Program-made: the position numbers and the translations under genes
Shown here: positions 35,493-47,500 of the stretch, piece after piece
Position numbering within the stretch: position 1 is the stretch's first letter
Layout of the letters: each line of letters opens with the position of its first letter
NCBI GenBank assembly: GCA_964035545.1
Contig: OZ037765.1
Location: 10,844,698-10,908,697, forward strand
Reading direction: 5' to 3'
Length of the DNA: 64,000 nt
DNA from: Bugula neritina
Taxonomy: Eukaryota > Bryozoa > Gymnolaemata > Cheilostomatida > Bugulidae
Notes under the pieces: generated by a model
Databases searched by the model: none
What the model was told of the DNA's origin: nothing
The model's input: only the letters and a program-made list of their open reading frames with translations

Positions 35493-38400
35493 TTCGTCTT
35501 CGGTGGTTGCGCCCAGCGAACACGATTTCGTTTGAATTCCCTCAAATTTGATCGTAAGTTTGTGTTTTCATGTTGACGATTTTGTTTGATTCTCACAGAG
35601 TGTGTGGCCAGGCGTTAAGTGTGCTAACAAATCACCTTTATTGCTGTTGCATAATGGGAGCTTATAACCACAGATATTACAAAAACACCATCAGTCCAAA
35701 CAGTCTATCTGCTATCAGGAGGATAATGAATGTTATTGTTTATACATAGATCCAAATGGTACATGACCTGGAGAACAGCAGACCAAGAGGCTATGCATTT
35801 ATAGAATACGAACAAGAAAGAGATATGCACTGTAAGTTTGTAAGCTAAACATTTGATCTTATAATGTTTCAATATGTTGTTCCAAAAACACTGCAGTGTT
35901 GAGGAATAAAAAATTTAATTTATAGAATAATGCAAATGCATTTGCATAAAAATTTTTGTCTACAGCATATAATATCCACCCCATGACTAGTGTGTGTTGA
36001 GCTGAAGTGTAGACAGGGATGCAGGTAATCACTAGCAACAACCGGACTCGTAGGTAGACCCGCACACTCACATGCTATACAGTACTCGTGCTGATATGAA
36101 CTCTAGCAAATAGCCTCCTAGTAAAAGTTGTTGCTAACTCAAGTTTTATTATTTTTACTGCAGACCTGACCCTGTAGGCAGTGAGCATACACATGGTTAT
36201 GCTGCGCTAGCTGCTACATGACACTAGTGAATGATATAGCATTGCCTATAATAAACTACAAACACCAAAATGCTAGGTTTGTATGTGGTTGGTAAGATTT
36301 AAGTGAAGCTGCCACAATACAAAGCGTGTTTTAATTTTAATTGAAGTTGAATTTTGATGGAAAAAGGACATATTTGGTTCATAATGTAGAAAAGTCATGC
36401 AGTTGATAATGCTTAATGTTTGCGATTGATTCTAGTGCTCAAAAGTTATACACCTGCCGTTAATGTCAAGTGCACATGCCTTATAAAAAAATATTTATGG
36501 CATTTTATTATAAAATCAAATAGCAGTAATAAAATGGTGGGGAATATCAACTATTGCACACTACCCAACTTGCTTTTAACAGTTGCAATAGTTCAAAACA
36601 AATTTAAATACACAGTTGATAATTTTTGTTGTTGTTGGTATGAGCTGGTATAAATATTGGCGTGTGCAATAACTTGATGATGAATTGATATTTAGGCAGC
36701 TTTTTAAACTAAAAGTGTATTTTAATAAAACATCGGGTAAGTCGGGTAAGTAGAGAAGTGGCTCTACACTACCGACTGATGGTGGAATTCATTGAGATGG
36801 AACATAAACATTTGCCTGTAACTGTAAGTTTATTTATCATAATTCAAGCTAACTTGTTGTTAGTAGAGGCAAGATACGTGCACACGTGCATACCACGTCT
36901 GCTTCTCCAGGCTTTTTAATTCGGTGGCCTGTAGCGGGTTTCGCTAGGCCTACCCTAATTCTGTGCCGAAGATGCAAGTTACCAGGGCTGCAATTGAAGG
37001 AAAATTGCAGCCGGTGTTGTACCATTCCTACCCACTCGTGCATCTTGGGTATAAGAGGCCTCATTTCAGCTTCGTATCATTCCTATCTTTTATTTTTAGC
37101 TGCCTATAAACACGCTGATGGTAAAAAAATAGATGGTAGAAGAGTTCTCGTGGATGTGGAAAGGGCCAGGACAGTGAAGGGCTGGAGACCAAGGAGACTA
37201 GGTCAGTGATTTATGCAATATGGTTATCATATTAAGCTATATCTTTGGACTCCAGTGAAATACTATTGCATGGTGATCTGTCTCAAGTAACTGCACAGTG
37301 TTTCAAGACTGTAGATCAGAAAAGTTCTAACGTTTCTAAGCGTTAATTTTTACTTTTTGAAATTTAATGTTTAAGTTGTATGCGAATGAAGTTTATCTCG
37401 TATTATAATAATTGAAATTTGTAATGAATACTAATTCCTATGTGCATGCTGATGAGCAGGACTATTACTAGTGTACACTACCTATCAACTCACTGTATGG
37501 TACAAACCATCTACTGTTGCACAACTTGGGGGATAAAATATTGTATGTATTAATACGGATGTCTGTCTGTTGGATAGGAGGTGGCTTAGGCTCGACGAGA
37601 AAGAGCAGAGAAGAGGATGTGAGAGAAGAAGGAGCAATAGTGAATGATAGAAAGGATCGCTCTCGATCTAGGGAGAGAAGAAGAAAGTCTAGAAGTCCTG
37701 TTAAAAGAAGGTCCAGAAGTCGAGAGAGGAGGCGCAGTCGTGAAAGAGACACGGGTATTTAATATCAAGTGTATCTATGAATATACAAGAGGGTGAAATT
37801 TTGACAGCAATTACAAGCTTGTCATTTATTTTCTTTTGTTAGAGAGGCGAAGAAGTCGTTCAAGAGATCGCAAGAAGCCAGTTCGGCGCAGCAGGTCTCG
37901 GGACCGAAAGAGAAGTAGGTCTAGAGACAGGAAAAGATCTAAGAGGTCAAGGTCTAAGGACAGACGCAAGGATCGGGATGAAGTGAAGATTAAAACAGAA
38001 AAGGTACAATGGCTTTAGATTTTGTTTCTTGTACAATCATAAAAATTATATTTCTTATTTTGCCCGAAACGACGGTGCTGAATTACTTTGTTATGTATAT
38101 AAAATACTAGCTTATGCTATTTGCAAATATTAAATTTAACAAGAATATTATTAGTTATGTAGGAATATGACTTTTCGTTCAACTCAGCTGAAATTTGATT
38201 TTCTCATAGCCAAGTATTACTCTTTGATGAAAAGTTTTAATGCTTGTCATTCAAATGTTAGTTTTAAGATTTTAATGACAATCCAGCTAGGACTGCTAGG
38301 TCATTTTTAATTTTAGTTCCAGCTTTATATGTTGGTCTGCTATGAAGAGTGAAATTAATATTTTCTTATTTTGAAAAAGTTTGGTGTCAAGTTAACTATT

Positions 38401-38892
38401 CAAGTCAACTATTTCACTGTCTGTGGGTTATCAAAGTTTGTTTTCTCTTTGGAAATTGGTCTAGAACTTTTACAACTTGTAAATTTACCAATTAATTGCC
38501 AAAAGCTGGATAACCTTACACTAATCACTAATTAAATATTTTCATATTGAATTGTGCTCTTGCAGTAAGATTTACTATTTTCTCACACACTGGATTATTT
38601 GAAATCTTTTTAGTGCATACTATTGGCTGATTTAAGAACATAAGACTGTTGAACTCAGTAGTATTTTGCTGCTGTGACATTCTCAGCCTGCTATTAAGTT
38701 TATTTTATGTGATGTGATGCCAGTAAATGAAGCTGTTGGTGAATTCTCTTTCAGATAGATGATGGGTATCCTGGAACAGCTAATGGTGATGGTATTGTTG
38801 TTCCCAAGACGGAGGATGAAGATAGTCATCAAGTATCTGAGCTTCCTGAAGCCTTGAAAGCCGAAGATGATGTTAATGGTGCGCAGTCATAA
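31962..38892 (+). CDS. SNRNP70: U1 snRNP 70 kDa protein, 10 exons, 349 residues
   Basis: U1-70K binds stem-loop I of U1 snRNA and helps define 5' splice sites. Exons: 31962-32105, 33180-33242, 33983-34037, 34600-34664, 34779-34841, 35750-35831, 37100-37201, 37578-37754, 37843-38003, 38755-38892, all GT...AG with agreeing phases. The N-terminus [20 protein letters not shown] is nearly identical to the human protein. The RRM has RNP2 LFVSRI (104-109) and RNP1 RGYAFIEY (143-150), followed by [20 protein letters not shown] and [10 protein letters not shown]. An Arg/Ser-rich, alternating-charge domain fills exons 8-9 and an acidic tail follows. It is shorter than human (437), with the difference in the C-terminal region. 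The introns carry a hairpin (34487-34537) and a composite MITE (35091-35615). Confidence 0.97.
32473..32817 (-). other. Unidentified basic open frame antisense in SNRNP70 intron 1
   Basis: From ATG 32815-32817 the frame encodes about 114 residues, Lys/Arg-rich in its first half ([14 protein letters not shown]) and Ser/Gln/Pro-containing after. It ends at a good donor, ACAG|GTAAGA, before the in-frame stop. That pattern fits a first or internal exon of a minus-strand gene. I found no partner exon and recognise no family. It lies entirely within intron 1 of SNRNP70. It could be a nested gene, a decayed element or chance. Confidence 0.25.
34487..34537 (+). ncRNA. 51-nt hairpin in SNRNP70 intron 3
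   Basis: Arms CTAAGTATTGACAATGT and ACATTGTCAATACTTAG (17 bp, perfect) are extended by CTCTAC/GTAGGG around a 3-nt loop. This gives about 24 bp of stem with one mismatch and one wobble. It ends 62 nt before the exon 4 acceptor. It could act as intron RNA structure affecting splicing, be a small-RNA precursor, or be a transposon relic. Being an RNA feature is inference. Confidence 0.4.
35091..35615. mobile_element. Composite MITE with long terminal inverted repeats, TAA target duplication
   Basis: The left end AGGCCTGGCCACACACTCG pairs with the complement of the right end CGAGTGTGTGGCCAGGCGT. The pairing continues for about 120 bp per side (for example CTTACGATCAAATTTG and CATGTTCGCTGGG), with mismatches. 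TAA flanks both ends (35088-35090 and 35616-35618). A second copy of the terminus starts at 35213, also preceded by TAA, and a weaker third lies at about 35287. A T32 run lies near 35459-35490. A three-base TAA target is typical of PIF/Harbinger-type elements; that assignment is inference. It lies in SNRNP70 intron 5. Confidence 0.75.
36969..37046. repeat. Nested hairpin in a less A+T-rich island
   Basis: Outer arms AAGATGCA/TGCATCTT (36969-36976, 37039-37046) enclose a perfect inner hairpin GGCTGCAATT/AATTGCAGCC (36986-36995, 37003-37012). It sits in an island of higher G+C at about 36880-37075, just before SNRNP70 exon 7 (37100). It is possibly a decayed mobile element. Confidence 0.5.
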
Positions 38893-39103
38893 CTCATCAT
38901 TTGCCTCGTGTCGCTATGGTGACAGATTCATCATTTATTTGGACTAGTTGAATTTTTTTTACACCAATAAGGACATGTGTATAAATGATATACTTTTTAT
39001 TAATAAAATAGTGTTATTTTTAGCAATACTTCTGAAACAGCAATATCATACCATCTGTGCTTTAAATATGTAAATAAAATGTATGTATTTGGATAGCTAT
39101 AGC

Positions 39104-39109
39104 AATAAA
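39104..39109 (+). terminator. Probable SNRNP70 poly(A) signal
   Basis: AATAAA is followed by a TGTTCTGATTT stretch. Earlier hexamers at 39002-39007 and 39073-39078 are alternatives. All are 110-220 nt after the SNRNP70 stop. Confidence 0.5.
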
Positions 39110-39252
39110 GAATATTTGTTCTGATTTAATCTGTCTTTCATACAAAAGTGTAAACTAGAAATTCTGTTATTTATACTTTGACAACATATTTTACACAAGG
39201 CTGGGGACACTCTCTATGTTGATTATTACAAAACTAAATGGTTTTCATGCTA

Positions 39253-40795
39253 TTAATTTAATCTTGGGCATTCGGAGCTGAGGAAGTTTCTTGGCTGAAC
39301 AAATCCATCTTGCTTGTCACTAAAAAACAATATTGCAATTTCTAAGACAGTTGTTGAGATGCTGAATGACATAGGCCTACAATTTTTCAATTTAGTTATA
39401 TATATATAGCTAAAACTTACACATCATATTGTAAATGTGTCAACACAGACTGTATATGATCTGCTGATATCTCTCCATCAATTTGAGCTAAATATGAGTA
39501 GAGATCTTTGAAAAGTTGGAAATGTATTCGTGCCGCACCACCTTCCGGATCTGCCGTCAACACCTCGCATATAGTTTTCATTGTCCCAGTTAGGTTCTAA
39601 ATATTAAATTAGGCAATGAAGCAATATGTCGATATTGGTTAAAAATTTGAGTCGAGTGAGTTGCAGTTGAAGGTTTTATAAACAAACCTATGATATTTAC
39701 TCAATCTCTCGCGTGAAAATATTATGTACACTTACCAATGAATTAAAAAATATAGCCAAGGTAAACTTTTGATAAACACATCACGTCCAAATATAACTAT
39801 ACTTGCATGGTGATACTTTGAAATATTTTTTAATAATCTGCTAGTTATGTTAGGCCTAGGCAAATGCTTTGCAATGCTAAAAGAAGCTAGGTGCCAAAAA
39901 GTATTAGAAAAAACTGTTAACTGAAATATCTTGCCGGCTTGCACAGTTCATATATTATTCTAGTGGTGATTTTCAATTGAAGTGCAAGAATGCCTAATAT
40001 GGCTGTTTCCTAGCTGTTCTTTGATGAAACTGCAAATACCACATAAACTCACATCATTCAAAGTAGATGCTGCTAAAGAAAAGAGTTTCAACCATTCGGT
40101 ATCTCCTGAAAAGCTTCCAATTCGGACTAAATCATCAAATTTTTCTTGCGGTAAAGCCAATGCTCTCCATTTCTCCTCTATCAATGCCAGAGGGACAACT
40201 TTCTTTGGGCCAAGCTACAATTTGCAAAAATGTTGTATCAGACCAAAATGTTCTAACAAGAAAGGTTCAAACATACATAACATAACCTGTAACTTTAGCT
40301 TATTTAGAACTTGATGTCTGATGATATATAATTTTGACATAGCTTAAAAAAAGTTGACATAAAAATACCTAATAAGCAAAAGATAATCATATTAAAGAAC
40401 CTGTTTGTGAAGAACTTTTAGAAGACCTGGTGTTAAGCCTGTGTCAGTTTTCTGAGTTGCAACTGGCATTTCTAGTCTGTCTTTAACTGGAGGAACTTCT
40501 CCATTAGCCATAGCTCGAAAATATCTATAAGTTGAAATGAATTTTTAAATTCAACAGCAGTTTAATTTTTTCAGAAACACACAATATATGAATATGACAT
40601 TACATAATTGCTTTGTTTTAGTACAGTTAGTTTTTATTTGGAAAGCAAGGTATACACTTACGCTGCTGACCATGCAAGTACATCCTTTGGTTGAGTACGA
40701 ATTGCAGCTTTAGTAAATTGCTTTAAAACATCTGGTAACTCAGGAGGAATATTTATCTGTTGTGAACAGTAATATGGCTCATCTAAATGAGGCAT
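39253..40795 (-). CDS. ROPN1L: Ropporin-1-like protein, 5 exons, 220 residues
   Basis: Ropporin-family proteins carry a PKA RII-alpha-like dimerisation/docking domain. They bind AKAPs and radial-spoke proteins in the fibrous sheath and axoneme of sperm and cilia. Exons: 40662-40795 (ATG 40793-40795), 40401-40524, 40053-40214, 39421-39596, 39253-39319 (stop TAA). They sum to 663 nt with matching phases. The translation has PPELPDVLKQFTKAAIRTQP (17-36, the docking helices), then VKDRLEMPVATQKTDTGLTP and GLLKVLHKQ, then EKWRALALPQEKF and LTADPEGGAARI, in the same order as human ROPN1L (230 residues). It converges on SNRNP70, with only 360 bp between the two stop codons. Confidence 0.95.
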
Positions 40796-43700
40796 TGTTA
40801 ATCTAAAACAATATAAAATATATTTATTATTTAATGTATTATAAACTTATATCATACAGTTAAATACCTGCAAAATGATGTCTAAAATAAAAGTCATTAA
40901 ATGACTTGCATATGCATTTAGGTTAATATTGCTAGTTTAGTTGTACCTTGCATTACACATATTATGCAGAATACAGGCTTCGAATTTTAATATAAACTGT
41001 GTAGCTTTTAATAGTGTAAAGTTGAAGTGTAACTAAATCATGCATATTTTAAATTTTAATTCTATTCATTGAGGCAAAATATTGTCATTTTGTTGCTTCA
41101 AGTCTTTACTATCTAATGGTATGTTATTAAAATTATCATATTGCAAATAAAGATATAGTGCAGTGTTATCTATGTTTCTCAAACCAAGAAAAAAATTCAA
41201 CTTCTGTATCTTATAATCATTTTATTTTTACTTACAGCATAAACAATTTAGCAGATAGCATACATTTACATTTTGAAAATTGTAAATCAGTTAGTAAAAT
41301 GTAATCACTGTTTATGTCAAAATTGTAAATTTATGAATCTTAACAATTGTTCTTTTTGATAGACATGGGTAGTACATCCATAAATTAAGTTAATTTTGCT
41401 ACGACAATATAAAGTACGTGTGGTATATTATGTGATGATTATAATAGACATATGAGAGATTATGTGTGTGCATGTATGCATAGTGCATAGATGAGAAATG
41501 AGTCAGAGTCAAGTTGTATTATATTAAGGTGTAATAGTACGTCTAGTAGCCAAAACTGCAAGACCACAAGACAAGAACCCTAACTTGGAAGCCTGGTTTT
41601 TTTCTACAGCTTGAAATAAAAGGTAGGGCTAATATCAATGCCCAGCTCAAAAACACATATTATAACAAAGAGGCACCCATGCTGTACTGAAGGCCATGAC
41701 AAACAATTGCTCAATGAGTTAATAAGTGAGTACAAACTAATACCAAATTCCTATGCAAAAACAGTCATGGAATCTGTTACAAGACTAAATTGATGTCCGT
41801 ATTAAAACTGAAGTATGATTATCTAAACTCTAAAGCAACATACTGTAATGTGTGTATTATTTGTTTAAATTGTTTAGTATTTACTTTATGTTATACTTAT
41901 AATTCATGTGCACTGTACAATCAGCTTGTTCTGTAATGGTTTAATCCAATTATGTACTTTATGTTATGCTAAAGTTTAAGTCAGAGCATTTTTGTTATAA
42001 TTATATGCAACTTGTCTGGATAAGTTAGCCCTGTGAAATAGAGAGAGAATAATAAGTATATAAAAACACATACTATCATAAACATAATTGTTGCTTTATA
42101 ATTGTAACTTCAATGAAATAATCATAAGGCATAGACATATTTTACTTTTACTCTTAGTAATCAATTAAACTTGATAATAATGATTATCATACAATTACAA
42201 TATAAATATGATTATAACATTAACAATAGCTATGAATAAGTGATACTAGTAATACCGATAACAATACTAACAGTGTTACTATTGGTATAGCTATAACTAT
42301 AACATATAGTACAAGTAATGAAGTATAAGTGTATAACAATAACATTAACTAATACTATAACTATGAGCGTGATAAAATGAAATATTATAAATAATATGTA
42401 TGCACGAAAAAACTTTGAAATAAAATTTTGATGTTAATTTAAAACTATTCTATTTTTACCTTGTAAAATAGTTTATAGATACTTTGTTAGTATTTTAAAA
42501 TACAGACTGAAATATTATTTGTGAATCCAACTAGCTACTAAGCACTCTGTTTTACGCTGGTAGTGGATGGTGTAGGCATAGCAACGGTATAAAGTTACGT
42601 GGTTTCGCAGTAAAGCATTTTTATTATTGTCATTTTATGTTTGTAATTTAGAAATTAACATTAATTATTTTTAGGAAAACAAATTATGCAATATTGCATC
42701 TAGTTCAAACTTCTTATTAAGCAATAGTTACCAACTTTAGTCGTTTTAAATAAAGGAGATAACTCTATAGCTTTTACTGCTATGTTCATGACAGATAGGC
42801 GGAGTATAACCTTAGCGCATATCTATCCTCTCAAACGAGTCTAATATAAAGGGGCTGTACAAATTTATAAGTAAACTTTTAGGTGCTAAGGGCAAGTGTG
42901 ATATGCAGTGACTGAAATATTATAACTATAAATCCAGTTTAGCTTTAATCATTAAATTTAATGGTATGAACTGAACTACTTATAATATTTCAGTGGTGGT
43001 ATAGCATTCTAATCTTTAAAAATCATTCTTTATGATCAGCGTGATATATTTCTTTAAACCGTTTTGTTATGACAATTGCTAACTCGTAAAACTAAAGTTA
43101 TATGGCTAAAAGTAAAGGTGAAAGAAAAATTAAAATACTCAAAGTTAAATGGCAAAACTCAAACTGAAAACGGAATCTGAATAATAATAATATTATTAAT
43201 GTTATTAATATTAATATTATGATAGTGAAACTGAAAGTAAATGTGATACTTATACTGATTGTCACAATAACAATACTCAATTCAATAGACATAGTGAATG
43301 TGATAGGTATGATAGTGATACTCTGATACTATCACTATCAGAGTATCACTATCACTATGTCTATTAGTAATAGACATAGTGATAGTGATACTCTGATGGT
43401 GATAGTATCAGAGTATCACTATCATACCTATCACTATGTCTATTGAATTGAGTATTGTTATTGTGACAATCAGTATAAGTATCACATTTGACCATTACTA
43501 TCAGTGATAGTGATGGTCAAACTCAGAATAAATGAGTATCACCATCAGTATGCCACTGACAGTCACAGTGTTCATTTTAAATTTGTGGCTATGTCTATTA
43601 CTATAACTATTAACTATAAGTATTACTATTAGTATTACACATTACTTTAAGTTAAAGTTTGTTATTTTAAGTTTTAACTAATTATCATGACTATGAGTAT

Positions 43701-44564
43701 CATTTTAATTTTAATACAGTGGTAATTAATACATTATGATAATTATTATAATCATTTAATTTTATTTATTTTGTATGTTATATTTTTTTGCCATTAGCCA
43801 TTTTTTTGTCATAATCACTTTATCATAATGATAATATTGATGACTTCAACTGATAATTCAACAAAATTAATAAATATTAAATAATATTAAAAATAACAGT
43901 AACAATAACTGCCATTTATTTATTAAGTTATAAAATTTAAATAGTAAGTTAACAGAAGTGGCATTGTTGTGATCTATTAAGTATGCTTAACTTTTTGCTG
44001 GCTACTGAATACTAACTCTCTGTTGGAGACTAATTTATTCACTGTTGAGATATTTTTTCAATGCTTTTAGTTTTTATTCTCTGCTTTTTTAATACATGTT
44101 GTAGTCCAATAGTTTGAACTTTTAGCTAGGTATGCAGTTTTTATTATTAATTTTTTTAGCCAAAACTACTGACTATGCTCTACAAAGTGGACAGGTTATA
44201 GACCAAATAACTGTCAATAACTCGCCGGTGCTGGATTGTTTATAATAATAATAAATAATAAACAATGTTGTTGGCATCAACTAATCAGTAATTGTTTCTA
44301 TAGCGTTTGATGCTATTAAATTCTAAGTTCACTAGTAAAAAAATTCATTTGTTAGTTTAGATAACTTGTAAAGATATCTTAATCAAAGTTCTGTCAAAAA
44401 TAAATTTTATCTTAATGGTTTCAGGCAGACAAGTAGATATTAACCTAGTTTTAGTGAAGCATTTGTATATTTTTGCAGATAAAGTTACCTTGATATTGGT
44501 GGAAAAGGTCTAGTTCTTTTTTACCATAGCTACAATTCGATATCTTCTTCAACCATGGTAGGTC
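40796..44564. other. Divergent intergenic region between ROPN1L and VPS41
   Basis: Both genes point outward, so both promoters should lie here. No exon was recognised. About 42060-43760 is cryptically simple DNA and contains the palindrome at 43239-43489. The open frame on the minus strand at about 43098-43292 is a product of that low complexity. Confidence 0.6.
43239..43489. repeat. Near-perfect palindrome of about 250 bp
   Basis: It is centred on 43367 (TCTATTA-G-TAATAGA). The left arm, running inward from AAATGTGATACTTATACTG, is matched by the right arm, which ends CAGTATAAGTATCACATTT. The only differences I found are a 6-nt insertion in the left arm (near 43294) and one base. The arms contain smaller palindromes (GATAGTGATACTCTGATACTATC type). 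Confidence 0.95.
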
Positions 44565-47500
44565 ACACAAAACTTTTATTTTCAAGTAGTATTCATTATC
44601 CAACTAACTATGCCGCTTACAATACTTAGAATATATAAATAAACAATTACTGTTTGTAAATAAATAAATATTAGGATTGAGAGATTTAAGAAATGCATAT
44701 ATAAGTGTGACCGTGTCTCATCTTTTGAGTGGCTTTAGGACCAGTATGACGAAGAGGAAGAGGAAGTAGAACCCCTATTAAAGTATAACCGGCTCGGCAA
44801 TGATTTGAAACGGGTGCTCAAGGAAGATCCTGCCAGTTGCCTTGCTGTTCACTCAAAAGTTAGAATCATTTTTAGCTAACATTCAATTTAAAGTTTTGTA
44901 TAAAATCCACTAGGTCATCCATAATGTCTCCAACCGTGTTATCTAATGGAACTGTATCTATATATGTTGAATACTTTGTCAACTTGGTAAACCTAGCAGG
45001 GATGAGTTATTTGCATATCAACCCATCTCTAATCAGTTTCTTACAATGAAGAAAAATATAATGTTTTACTATAGTTTTTGGTGATTGGAAGTCATAGCGG
45101 CTCAGTACACATATTTGATCATGAAGGAAATCAGATCACAGACAAACAGTTTCAACGCCATGATATAACTGTGAATCAGCTCAGTATTGATGAGAAGGGA
45201 GAGTACATAGCCAGTTGCTCTGATGATGGCAAGGTAAGACAACTTAATGCGAGGAAGTTTTCTCTGTTTTGCTATTCACAATTTTATTTTTCAAGTGTGG
45301 TCACTGTTTATAAAATTACCAATGTTAAATCATAAATATTATTTTGCTCAAATACGAAATAGACAGAAAAAAGTCTGTTTTTGTTACTGCATATTTTTAT
45401 AATGAGTAGCATGTAGTGAATCATTTCACGCTGGCCTGTTAGGCATCTAGTTTTTGAATGTTAACTATGGTGTAGTTTGAATGTTTCTATAACTATTGTG
45501 CATGCTGTATGTAAATGTTTGATTCAGGTTCATTTTGAACTTTATTTGCAACGATATGATTTAACTTGGAGAAAAGAATTCAAAAGCAAATAAACATTAA
45601 ATTGTTTCTCAATATGTTCTTTGCTTCTTTGTCTGCTTAAATAGTTATTGATTTGCAAATGTATATTAACTTTATAATTTAATCAAGGTTATAAAATCAA
45701 AGGAAAAAATGTAGCAATATTTCAAACCCTTTTCTCATAGCAACTTTTCTTCACTTCACTAGTAATAGCTTCTCCACAGTACATCTATTTGCTTTCATTT
45801 TGTCATAGATTTTGGATCTTTTATTAAAAAAAATTTTGAGAACATTTTGGAAACATACATTTATGGGATGCATGATAACGGGTTATATGAACCACTCCCA
45901 TATCCCCTAGCTGCATGTCTTCTATACCTTCTATAGTACGAACTGTGTTTAAATTTTTGATACGCAAATCTCTATATCTAAAAAAAGTTGATCTAATGTT
46001 TCATGCTTCACCGAATGCTCACAAGATCACAGAGATCGTAGATAATTGTAACAAAAACATAATTGTTGTTAACAAATTTCTAACTTGTTTTAGGCTGTTG
46101 TCAATGGGCTGTTCAGTGATGAGCACGAGCAAGTTATAGAATTTGAGAGACCAGTGAAAGCAGTAGCCATTGATCCACAGTACAGTAAACGTTCTAAACA
46201 GTTGGTTACCGGTGATGATAAGGTACTTGTATACGGCGTGAATCCCATTTACTACATGGTGTATTGTATACAAGGAATGGTTATTTCTAGTTAATAATGG
46301 TGTTTTGTTTTATTTTAGTTGCTAATATCCGAAAAATCTGCTGGTTTCTTTGGTAAGCATGTAAAAAGAAATACCATACATCAAGGAGAGGGAGTTATCC
46401 GCTCTATAAAATGGAATCGCTCATTTATTGCATGGGCCAACAGTCAGGCAAGTTTACCTATTTTTTCATTTTTGAGCATTTGATTTGAACGCCTCAATCA
46501 TACATTCAAAGCTATATGAAAATTGTTGTAATGATATGTTATAGTGTAGTTTGCTGTATATAATGCAACATCATGTAAAATATTTTATTTTGTAAATTTG
46601 CATGCAGCTACTTCGTTGTAGGTCATGATTAACCTTGACTCTAGCACTGAAAAAAATTGTTAAAATATTATAATTTAAAACTTTGAGCAACAACTTTGCA
46701 TTTATACTGATGGATAATAGAAGTAACTTATATTATCTAAAGCTTTCTTAATGGATGGTTGGATTTTATAGGGTGTGAAAATATACGATGTCCGGTCACA
46801 GCAAAGAATCACTTCTATAGGTTTCAACTTTCAAGAGGCTGCAAAGTTAGTTGCTACACTACTGATTTATTATATACATAACTATTCAATGAGGACAAGT
46901 TTGTATTTTAGTTGGTCACCTCTATTTAACTGGGTTGACTTTGTTACCATCTAACCTAAAAATTGCACTTTTATTTCCACAAATGCTACAAAGATATTTC
47001 AACGTCAAAAACTATTATTTGATATATCAAAACTTTGTATACACGTGACTGTGTCTGTTAAATTTAGACAGCGACCAGACCTGTATAGATGTAGTATGTG
47101 TTGGCGAGACGAATCCTCGCTCCTCATTGGCTATGGTGATCAGGTACGAGTTGTTCAAATAAATACCAGAGCAGCTCACGACGTGAGAGACTTACCTCGG
47201 ACATATGCTCAAATCAGTAAGTTATACATGAGTCATCACCTTGCATGCATGAGTCATCACCTTGCAACTAGTAGTTATAGTTTCTATAGTTATGCTCGAG
47301 AACATATTTAGCTTTTCATTGATGTGTTTATTGTCCTATATAACCTCATAAATATTGAGCAAAATACAAATTACCAACAAAAATAAATTAATTGTGGGTG
47401 GTCACATAATTTTGAGCATGACTGGAGATTCTTTTTAGTTTTCATATGGCTATATTTGGGCTTTTAAACTTTAACCTCTGAAGCCGTACTTCTTGATTGA

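Noticed and set aside
36849-37209. Open frames on both strands over the G+C-richer island
   Set aside because: Only 37100-37201 is supported as coding (SNRNP70 exon 7). The rest is an island with hairpins and no domain.
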